A stretch of 6,254 bases of DNA, taken from Pseudomonadota bacterium. GTDB taxonomy: Bacteria > Pseudomonadota > Gammaproteobacteria > Xanthomonadales > Xanthomonadaceae. Under the pieces are notes generated by a model. It had not been told where the DNA came from. It saw nothing but the letters and a program-made list of their open reading frames with translations, and did not search any database. Shown here in pieces: positions 1 through 5,593 of this stretch. The stretch lies in the NCBI GenBank assembly GCA_023438325.1, contig JAEXRB010000369.1, positions 1 through 6,254 on the forward strand, given 5' to 3'. The position numbers and the translations under genes were made by a program. Numbering within the stretch: position 1 is the first letter of the stretch; every line of letters begins with the position of its first letter.

Positions 1-172
1 GACCCGTGATCTGCCCGAGGCATCGAAAGAAGCGATGCTCGGCCAGATTGCGCTGGGGCGCCTCGGTGCGCCGCAGGACATCGCCAACGCGGTGCTGTTT
101 CTGGCATCTCCGGCGGCGGCCTATATCACCGGCGAAACGCTTCACGTCAACGGCGGCATGTACATGCCTTGA
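1..172 (+). CDS. fabG: 3-oxoacyl-[acyl-carrier-protein] reductase FabG, C-terminal end (partial)
   Basis: Only the last 56 residues are present; the reading frame enters at base 2 and stops at TGA 170-172. FabG is a cytoplasmic short-chain dehydrogenase/reductase that uses NADPH to reduce 3-oxoacyl-ACP to 3-hydroxyacyl-ACP in each round of fatty-acid elongation. The visible part is the characteristic SDR tail: GRLGAPQDIANAV, then FLASPAAAYITGETLHVNGG and a final MYMP. It is nearly the same as the E. coli FabG C-terminus, which ends GETLHVNGGMYMV. The catalytic Ser-Tyr-Lys and the NADPH-binding Gly motif lie upstream of the window. The position directly before acpP is the conserved fab cluster order and makes FabG far likelier than another SDR with a similar tail. 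Confidence 0.95.
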   Translation, partial: TRDLPEASKEAMLGQIALGRLGAPQDIANAVLFLASPAAAYITGETLHVNGGMYMP

Positions 173-207
173 CGTTTTCCGGGTACTGAATGCTTTACGC
201 CGGCGGC

Positions 208-236
208 TGGCTCGCCTCGTCGGTGTCCACTACAAT
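208..236 (+). promoter_or_regulatory. Possible acpP promoter
   Basis: The fabG-acpP gap contains TACAAT at 231-236, a 5/6 match to the sigma-70 -10 consensus. Transcription would start near 243 and give a leader of about 26 bases with the acpP ribosome site inside it. The hexamer 17 bases upstream, TGGCTC at 208-213, is a poor -35 match, so the call rests on the -10 and on the location. A separate acpP promoter makes sense because ACP is needed in much larger amounts than FabG or FabF, but that is inference. Confidence 0.35.
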
Positions 237-268
237 GCGCGGGCTTTTTCCTGAAGGATTGACTAGCA

Positions 269-508
269 ATGAGCAGCATCGAAGAACGTGTCAAGAAGAT
301 CGTCGTGGACCAGTTGGGCGTCAAGGAGGAGGACGTGACCGCCAACGCCTCGTTCGTCGACGATCTGGGCGCGGACTCCCTCGATACCGTCGAATTGGTG
401 ATGGCGCTCGAAGAAGAATTCGAGTGCGAGATCCCGGACGAGGAAGCGGAGAAGATCACCAGCGTGCAGCAGGCGATCGACTACGTGACCGCCCACGTCA
501 AGTCCTGA
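269..508 (+). CDS. acpP: Acyl carrier protein AcpP
   Basis: This is a complete 79-residue acidic protein, the usual size for bacterial ACP. It carries growing acyl chains as thioesters on a 4'-phosphopantetheine arm and delivers them to FabF, FabG and the other Fab enzymes, and to lipid and lipid A synthesis. The attachment site is Ser37 in the motif GADSLDTVELVMALEEEF, which also forms recognition helix II with its row of acidic residues. The start MSSIEERVKKIV and the later EIPDEEAEKITSVQQAIDYV align closely with E. coli AcpP; the tail TAHVKS differs, as is normal. The ATG at 269 is preceded by AAGGA (254-258), ten bases away. It lies 96 bases after fabG and 202 bases before fabF, so it can be expressed independently of either. 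Cys occurs once, in EFECEIPD, in an otherwise standard sequence. Confidence 0.98.
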   Translation: MSSIEERVKKIVVDQLGVKEEDVTANASFVDDLGADSLDTVELVMALEEEFECEIPDEEAEKITSVQQAIDYVTAHVKS

Positions 509-532
509 CTTCGCGTCGCCTCCGGCAGGCCT

Positions 533-554
533 GCATCGCAGCATGCTGCGGTGT
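533..554 (+). other. Hairpin just after acpP, built on a perfect 14-base palindrome
   Basis: Bases 537-550 read CGCAGCATGCTGCG, identical to their reverse complement. As RNA, pairing extends outward to 533-554 with two G-U pairs, giving a stem of nine with a CAUG loop. It starts 25 bases after the acpP stop. No U-run follows (the next bases are ACTTTCC), so it is not a standard intrinsic terminator. It could protect the 3' end of a short acpP mRNA or attenuate read-through into fabF. The symmetry is seen directly; the function is inferred. Confidence 0.4.
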
Positions 555-574
555 ACTTTCCGGGCCGGAGCGTT

Positions 575-617
575 GGACCGCCGCCGGACGCATCCGCACC
601 GGCGGCGTTGCGTGTCC
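575..617 (+). other. GC-rich inverted repeat in the acpP-fabF gap
   Basis: The arms 579-587 (CGCCGCCGG) and 599-607 (CCGGCGGCG) are perfectly complementary over nine bases and enclose an 11-base loop. A second short pairing, GGAC 575-578 with GTCC 614-617, could extend the stem past a bulge. The following bases (GATTGATTCACG) lack the T-run of an intrinsic terminator. With the hairpin at 533-554 it makes the first half of this 202-base gap strongly structured. I see no good promoter between it and fabF, so fabF is probably reached by read-through from upstream. Confidence 0.4.
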
Positions 618-710
618 GATTGATTCACGTTATTCCGCTCCAGAACTGCCCGGTGGCAAGCCGACCCGTTCGCAACTGGCCCGTTTGTAAAGCAGCAGGA
701 GAGTCAGCAC

Positions 711-1946
711 ATGACCCGTCGTGTCGTCGTCACCGGACTTGGCATCGTTTCCCCCGTCGGCAATACCATCGCAGAGGCCTGGGATGCGATTGCGCATGGC
801 CGCTCCGGCATCGCGCCGGTTACCAGTTTCGATGCGTCCACTTTTGCCACGCGCATTGCCGGCGAAGTACGCAATTTCGACCCCACCGCCTTCGTGTCGC
901 CGAAGGATGCCAAGAAGATGGATCAGTTCATCCACTATGGCGTCGCCGCTGCGTCGATGGCGCTGGATGATTCGGGTCTTCTGATTGATGAAAGCAATGC
1001 CGAGCGCGTTGGCGTCATCGTGGGCTCGGGCATTGGCGGCATCCTCGGCATCGAGGAAACCGCGATCAAATACCACGAAGGCGGCGTGCGCAAGATTTCG
1101 CCGTTCTACGTGCCCAGCACCATCATCAACATGCTGCCGGGGCAGATCAGTATCCTGAAAGGCATCAAGGGGCCGAATTTCTCGGCCGTGTCGGCGTGTG
1201 CCACGTCCAATCATTCCATCGGCACGGCCATGCGCCTGATTCAGCATGGCGATGCCGATGTCATGGTGGCGGGCGGTGCCGAGCGCGGTTCCTCGCCCAC
1301 CTCGATGGGCGGCTTCTGCGCGATGAAGGCCATGTCCACGCGCAACGACGAACCCACCCGCGCTTCGCGCCCATGGGACAAGGATCGCGATGGCTTCGTG
1401 CTCGGCGATGGCGCCGGCGTTCTCGTGCTCGAAGAGTACGAACACGCCAAGGCACGAGGTGCGCGCATCTATTGCGAACTGGCCGGTTTCGGCGCCAGCT
1501 CCGATGCGTATCACATGACCGCACCGGCCGAGAATGGCGAAGGCGCGGCGCGTTGCATGGCCTTGGCCTTGCGTGACGCCGGGCTTGCACCGGAGGCCAT
1601 CGGTTACCTCAACGCACACGGCACCTCCACGCCGCTGGGCGATCTGGGCGAAACCCTGGCCATCAAGACCGCCTTCGGCGATCACGCGCGCCGCATGATG
1701 GTGTCCTCGACCAAATCCATGACCGGGCATCTTCTCGGCGCGGCCGGTGGCGTGGAAGCGATCTTCACCATCCTGGCTTTGCACCACGGCATCATTCCGC
1801 CGACGATCAATCTGGATGAGCCGGGCGAAGGTTGCGATCTGGACTACGTGCCCAACGTGGCGCGCGAGGCGAAGATCGACGCGGCCATGTCCAATGGCTT
1901 CGGCTTCGGCGGAACCAACGGCTCGCTGGTATTCCGGCGCATCTGA
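711..1946 (+). CDS. fabF: 3-oxoacyl-[acyl-carrier-protein] synthase 2, FabF (KAS II)
   Basis: This is a complete 411-residue protein (E. coli FabF has 413). It condenses malonyl-ACP with an acyl-enzyme, releasing CO2 and lengthening the chain by two carbons; in E. coli it also controls temperature-dependent elongation of palmitoleate to cis-vaccenate. The thiolase-fold active site is intact: nucleophile Cys163 in SACATS, His303 in NAHGTSTPLGD, Lys335 in SSTKSMTGH and His340 in the same motif. The Cys-His-His set separates it from KAS III, which has Cys-His-Asn. The gating loop NGFGFGGTNG lies at 395-404. The N-terminus RRVVVTGLGIVSPVG is typical. The ATG follows AGGAGAG (697-703), a strong ribosome site with good spacing. 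FabB is a paralogue with the same triad, but the place after acpP and close likeness to FabF favour fabF. Confidence 0.97.
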   Translation: MTRRVVVTGLGIVSPVGNTIAEAWDAIAHGRSGIAPVTSFDASTFATRIAGEVRNFDPTAFVSPKDAKKMDQFIHYGVAAASMALDDSGLLIDESNAERVGVIVGSGIGGILGIEETAIKYHEGGVRKISPFYVPSTIINMLPGQISILKGIKGPNFSAVSACATSNHSIGTAMRLIQHGDADVMVAGGAERGSSPTSMGGFCAMKAMSTRNDEPTRASRPWDKDRDGFVLGDGAGVLVLEEYEHAKARGARIYCELAGFGASSDAYHMTAPAENGEGAARCMALALRDAGLAPEAIGYLNAHGTSTPLGDLGETLAIKTAFGDHARRMMVSSTKSMTGHLLGAAGGVEAIFTILALHHGIIPPTINLDEPGEGCDLDYVPNVAREAKIDAAMSNGFGFGGTNGSLVFRRI

Positions 1947-1960
1947 TCCACAGCGGATCG
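1944..1960 (+). promoter_or_regulatory. Small hairpin spanning the fabF stop and the weak pabB ribosome site
   Basis: GATCC at 1945-1949 and GGATC at 1955-1959 are complementary around the loop ACAGC, with a further U-G pair (1944, 1960). The left arm contains the fabF stop TGA (1944-1946). The right arm contains GGA (1955-1957), the only Shine-Dalgarno-like bases before the TTG at 1964. Ribosomes finishing fabF would open the stem, so this could couple pabB translation to fabF. The stem is short and could occur by chance. Confidence 0.25.
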
Positions 1961-1963
1961 ACC

Positions 1964-3322
1964 TTGCCCACTCTGAAACTCCCCGGCCAGGTCGATTCGC
2001 TGGCGCTGCATCGTCGCAGCCCGGCGCGTTATCCCTTTTTGTTACAGAGCACCGCGTTCGAGCCATCGCGCGGGCGTTATGACGTATTGGCCGCCTTCCC
2101 GCAATCGGGTTTGCGGTTGGATTCCGATGGCGTGGTCCGCGATCTTTCCGGCCAGTCACATGCGGGCACATTTCCCGAGCTGCTGGATACCGCATGGCGT
2201 GCGGCACGCACAGGCCAGCAGCGCGATGCGACGCTGCCCTTTGTCGGTGGCTGGGCGTTGTTCTTTTCCTACGAGTTCGCCGGTGTCGTGGAGCCTGTGC
2301 TGGATTTGCCGGCTCCGGCCGAACCCCTGCCGCTGGCGTTGGCCTTGCGCTGCCCGGCGGCGGTGATCGTGGATCGGGTCGAAAACGCGACATGGCTGGT
2401 GGTCGAACCCGGGTACGAGGCGCTGTTGCAGGCATTGCGCACGGATATCGACGCTTGCACAGGCGATGCGCCGAGCGAGCCGAGGCCTCCCGTCGTGCTC
2501 GGCATCGAGGAAGCGCCAGACGATCGCTTTCTCGTCGCGGCGCAGCGTGCGCTGGATTACATCGCCGCCGGCGACGTATTCCAGATCAATCTCTCGCGCC
2601 GCTGGGACGTGACGCTCGCACACGGCACTGCGCCGGCCGATGTGTTTGCGGCGTTGCGCAGTGCCAATCCCGCCCCATTCGCCGGATTGGTGGCATGGGA
2701 TGACTGGGCCATCATCAGTTCTTCGCCCGAGCGGCTGGTGTCGGTGCACGGCGATCGTGTGGAAACCCGTCCCATCGCCGGCACCCGTCCGCGTGTGGCG
2801 GGCGATGATGATGCCGCGCGCATCCGCGAGCTGGTCGGCCATCCCAAGGAGCGCGCCGAGCACATCATGCTGATCGATCTGGAGCGCAATGATCTGGGAC
2901 GCATCTGCACGCCGGGCAGCGTCGAAGTGGACGAGCTGATGGTGGTGGAAAGTTACGCCCACGTGCATCACATCGTGTCCAACGTGCGCGGGTGGTTGCG
3001 CCCGGATGCGACACCTGGCGCGGTGCTGCGCGCGGTGTTTCCAGGCGGAACCATCACCGGGTGCCCGAAGGTGCGTTGCATGCAGTTGATTGCCGAGCTG
3101 GAAGGCGAAGGACGCGGTGCCTATACCGGCGCGTTCGGCTATCTGGGCCACGACGGCAGCATGGATCTCAACATCCTGATCCGCACGCTGACGATGCGGA
3201 ACGGGCAGGTGAGCCTGCGTGCCGGTGCCGGCATCGTCGCCGATTCGCAGCCGCAGGCGGAGTTGGCCGAAACCCGTGCCAAGGCGCGTGGCTTGTTGCG
3301 TGCGTTCGGATTGTCTGATTAG
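1964..3322 (+). CDS. pabB: Aminodeoxychorismate synthase component I (PabB), TrpE-like PIAGT variant
   Basis: This is a 452-residue chorismate-binding enzyme, the size of E. coli PabB (453) and shorter than most TrpE. With glutaminase PabA (not in this window) it would turn chorismate into 4-amino-4-deoxychorismate for folate synthesis in the cytoplasm. The N-terminal domain has FLLQS (25-29), matching the LLxS element of the tryptophan-binding pocket in PabB/TrpE. The catalytic domain follows: AAGDVFQINLS (201-211), SSPERL (253-258), PIAGTRPR (270-277), DLERNDLGR (305-313), HVHHIVS (333-339), FPGGTITGCPKVRCM (359-373) and AGIVADS (422-428). Start: no in-frame ATG exists until deep inside the catalytic domain; TTG at 1964, 17 bases after the fabF stop, gives MPTLKLPGQ and the expected length. 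Odd point: Ala272 replaces the nucleophilic Lys of E. coli PabB (PIKGT). Anthranilate synthase TrpE is the alternative, but size and location favour PabB. No PabC fusion is present. Confidence 0.85.
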   Translation: MPTLKLPGQVDSLALHRRSPARYPFLLQSTAFEPSRGRYDVLAAFPQSGLRLDSDGVVRDLSGQSHAGTFPELLDTAWRAARTGQQRDATLPFVGGWALFFSYEFAGVVEPVLDLPAPAEPLPLALALRCPAAVIVDRVENATWLVVEPGYEALLQALRTDIDACTGDAPSEPRPPVVLGIEEAPDDRFLVAAQRALDYIAAGDVFQINLSRRWDVTLAHGTAPADVFAALRSANPAPFAGLVAWDDWAIISSSPERLVSVHGDRVETRPIAGTRPRVAGDDDAARIRELVGHPKERAEHIMLIDLERNDLGRICTPGSVEVDELMVVESYAHVHHIVSNVRGWLRPDATPGAVLRAVFPGGTITGCPKVRCMQLIAELEGEGRGAYTGAFGYLGHDGSMDLNILIRTLTMRNGQVSLRAGAGIVADSQPQAELAETRAKARGLLRAFGLSD

Positions 3323-3338
3323 CACACGCAGTCGCCTG

Positions 3339-3360
3339 CCCGTTTGCGGGTAAAGTCCCG
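3339..3360 (+). promoter_or_regulatory. Possible promoter with alternating CCCG/CGGG arms before the peptidase gene
   Basis: The 66-base gap after pabB contains CCCG (3339-3342), CGGG (3347-3350) and CCCG (3357-3360). The middle arm can pair with either flank, and the left pairing gains two more pairs (3337-3338 with 3351-3352). Between the last two arms lies TAAAGT (3351-3356), a 4/6 match to a -10 box, which would start transcription near 3363, about 26 bases before the ATG at 3389. No convincing -35 lies at the right distance and no U-run follows. A start signal is more likely than a terminator, but both are weak. Confidence 0.25.
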
Positions 3361-3388
3361 GCCTTGTCTGTTCCTGCCGGAGTTCTCG

Positions 3389-5425
3389 ATGAAACGATCG
3401 CTTTCCATGCTGTTGCTTGGCGTGCTGCTGTCGCCTGCCGCTACGCCGGCGTTCGCGCGGGCTGCCGAAACCCAGGGCATGACGCTGCAACAGATCGCGA
3501 CCACGCGCGCGGTGACCGATGTATCGGCACAGCCGCAAGGCAGTTCGATTGCCTACACGCTCGCGGTGCCGCGCACACCGGGCGTAGGCAAGGATGGGCC
3601 GGCATGGAACGAGCTGCATGTGATCGATGCCGCAGGCAAGTCGCGGCCTTATCTGAGCGGTGAGGTCAATATCGCCGCGCCGGCATGGGCGCCCGATGGC
3701 GGCATCGCCTTCCTGATGAAAGGCGACAGGGACGAAACCCGCAGGCTGTACCGGATTCCGCTCGACGGCGGCGGCGCGATGCCGTTGCATGCGCTCGATA
3801 CCGACATCCGGGGCTTCAGCTTTTCGCCTGATGGCAGGCGCGTGGCGCTGGTGGCGCTGGAATCGGAAGACGCGCGCCTCAAGCCGTTGCGCGACAAGGG
3901 TTTCGATGCGAGCGTGGTCGAGGAGGGCGAACGCGCTTCACGGCTCTGGATCGCGCAGCTCGGCAACGATGCGCCACGCACCGAAAAAATCGACATCGCA
4001 GGTTCGGTGCAATCGGCCTTGTGGAGCCCTGCCGGGGATCGCATCGCACTGGTGGTGGCGCCGCATCAGCGGGTGGACGACGGCCTCGTGTTTGCCCGTG
4101 TGCGCATCGTTGCAGCGGATGGCCGCGAGCTGGGGCGAGTGGAGAATCCCGGCAAGCTCGGACAGCTGGCGTGGAGCCCCGATGGTGCACATCTGGCGAT
4201 CATTTCCGCGCAGGATGAAACTGACCCGCGTGAAGGCCGCCTCACCGTGGTCGGACGCGATGGCGGGGTGCAGCGCGACCTTCTGCCCGAGTTGCCCGGC
4301 CGTGTCTGGAACATCGTCTGGCGCGATGCCGATACCTTGGCCTTCATCAGCAACGAAGGCACGGCCACGCGCATCGGCGAGGTGGATCTGGATGGCACGC
4401 ACAGAACGCTGTTGAACCTGCCGGCGCCGGTATTCACGGCGCTGTCGTTGGCGCGGGATGGGAGCGTGGCGCTGGTCGGCAGCACGCCGTCGCATCCCTC
4501 CGAAGTGTTCCGTCTCGCGCCCGGCGCGGCGGCACCGCAACGACTGACCGACAGCAATCCCTGGTTGGCTGATGTGACGTTGGGCAAACAGGAAGTCATC
4601 CGTTACCGCGCACGCGACGGGCTGGAAATCGAGGGCATTCTCGTACACCCGCTGGAGCGCCGTCGCAACGCGCGCGTGCCGCTGATTCTCGTCGTGCATG
4701 GCGGCCCGGAAGCGCATTATTCCAACGGCTGGGTCAGCCACTACGCACAGCCCGCGCAAGCGGCTGCGGCGCGCGGTTTCGCCACCTTCCTGCCCAATTA
4801 CCGGGCCAGCACCGGGCGCGGCGTGGCCTATTCCAAGCTCAATCATGGCCGGCCGGCGAAAGAGGAGTTCGACGACCTTGTCGATGGTGTGAACCATCTG
4901 GTCCAGATCGGTTTGGTGGATCGGGCCAAAGTCGGCATCACCGGCGGTTCCTACGGTGGCTATGCCAGTGCGTGGGGCGCGACGTACTACAGCGAGCACT
5001 TTGCCGCGGCGGTGATGTTCGTCGGTATTTCCGACAAGATCGGCCTGCTCGGCACCAGCGATATTCCCAACGAGTTCCACAAAGTGCATTACCAGGTGTG
5101 GCCGTGGGAGAACTGGCAGTTCTACGTGGAGGCCAGCCCGATCCACTACGTTGCCCGCAATCGCACGCCGACGTTGATTCTGCATGGCGATGCCGATCCG
5201 CGCGTGGATCCGACCCAGTCGCGCACGATGTATCGCTATCTCAAACTCGCCGGCAACGCGCCGGTGCGACTGGTGCTGTATCCCGGTGAAGGCCATGGCA
5301 ATGCCCGTGCTGCCTCGCGTTGGGACTATTCATTGCGGCTGATGCAGTGGATGGAGCATTACCTCCAAGGGCCAGGTGGCGAGCCGCCGGCGCATGCGCT
5401 GGATTACGCGCTGGATGCGTTCTGA
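3389..5425 (+). CDS. Exported S9-family serine peptidase (prolyl oligopeptidase / acylaminoacyl-peptidase type)
   Basis: This is a complete 678-residue peptidase predicted to act in the periplasm or outside the cell on short peptides; the substrate cannot be read from sequence. Residues 1-25 form a signal peptide: MKR, the hydrophobic stretch LSMLLLGVLL, and cleavage after AFA (23) or ARA (25). Residues about 30-400 look like a beta-propeller, with blade signatures APDGG (101-105), FSFSPDG (143-149), LWSPAGD (211-217) and LAWSPDG (260-266). The C-terminal alpha/beta-hydrolase has HGGP (437-440, oxyanion region), nucleophile Ser521 in GGSYGGY, Asp603 in HGDADPRV and His636 in GEGHGN, so the triad is complete. 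Size and motifs resemble the S9C/DPP-V group. There is no Cys in the whole protein, which suits export. The ATG is preceded by GGAG six bases away; an in-frame TTG at 3344 would place a charged extension before the signal peptide and is rejected. It lies 66 bases after pabB and is probably transcribed separately. Confidence 0.92.
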   Translation: MKRSLSMLLLGVLLSPAATPAFARAAETQGMTLQQIATTRAVTDVSAQPQGSSIAYTLAVPRTPGVGKDGPAWNELHVIDAAGKSRPYLSGEVNIAAPAWAPDGGIAFLMKGDRDETRRLYRIPLDGGGAMPLHALDTDIRGFSFSPDGRRVALVALESEDARLKPLRDKGFDASVVEEGERASRLWIAQLGNDAPRTEKIDIAGSVQSALWSPAGDRIALVVAPHQRVDDGLVFARVRIVAADGRELGRVENPGKLGQLAWSPDGAHLAIISAQDETDPREGRLTVVGRDGGVQRDLLPELPGRVWNIVWRDADTLAFISNEGTATRIGEVDLDGTHRTLLNLPAPVFTALSLARDGSVALVGSTPSHPSEVFRLAPGAAAPQRLTDSNPWLADVTLGKQEVIRYRARDGLEIEGILVHPLERRRNARVPLILVVHGGPEAHYSNGWVSHYAQPAQAAAARGFATFLPNYRASTGRGVAYSKLNHGRPAKEEFDDLVDGVNHLVQIGLVDRAKVGITGGSYGGYASAWGATYYSEHFAAAVMFVGISDKIGLLGTSDIPNEFHKVHYQVWPWENWQFYVEASPIHYVARNRTPTLILHGDADPRVDPTQSRTMYRYLKLAGNAPVRLVLYPGEGHGNARAASRWDYSLRLMQWMEHYLQGPGGEPPAHALDYALDAF

Positions 5426-5593
5426 AGGTTGCGAATCGCTGGTGGCTCATTGATGCGATATTCTCTCGCTTCGCAAGGAAAGCTTCAGTGCCACGGCAGG
5501 CATTGACCAAACTACCGCACAGGGGACATCGTCATTAGCATCGCATCGGGAAAATCCACGCCAGGCCATCCGTGCACGTTTTCGACAGGTTTG
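5426..5593 (+). other. Intergenic region with no clear terminator or promoter
   Basis: This 168-base gap separates the peptidase from the last gene. It holds a 7-base inverted repeat, TTGCGAA (5429-5435) and TTCGCAA (5470-5476), with a 34-base loop and no T-run, which is weak as a terminator. TTGACC (5503-5508) resembles a -35 box but has no fair -10 at 16-18 bases. No short coding sequence with a plausible start and ribosome site was seen. Confidence 0.3.

Noticed and set aside
190..690. 166-codon + strand frame overlapping acpP
   Set aside because: It is out of frame with the well-conserved acpP and gives an Arg-rich product without motifs.
1832..1963. In-frame extension of pabB upstream into fabF
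   Set aside because: It would also begin at TTG, overlap fabF by over 100 bases and add a basic segment unlike PabB; the TTG at 1964 gives the family length.
630..2435. 601-codon open frame on the minus strand opposite fabF and early pabB
   Set aside because: It lies antisense to a clearly conserved enzyme. Its translation is rich in Arg, Ala, His and Gly without domain pattern, as expected when high-GC codons are read backwards.
2156..3790. 544-codon open frame on the minus strand opposite pabB
   Set aside because: It is antisense to conserved chorismate-enzyme motifs, has low-complexity composition and crosses the pabB-peptidase boundary; it is a GC-driven shadow.
3938..5296. 452-codon open frame on the minus strand opposite the S9 peptidase
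   Set aside because: The sense strand encodes a complete catalytic triad and propeller; the antisense product has no recognisable motif.
5429..5476. TTGCGAA/TTCGCAA inverted repeat as terminator of the peptidase gene
   Set aside because: The loop is 34 bases, the stem only seven pairs, and no T-run follows.
5503..5532. TTGACC as the -35 of a promoter for the last gene
   Set aside because: The hexamers at 16-18 bases spacing (around CATCGT 5527-5532) match a -10 box poorly.
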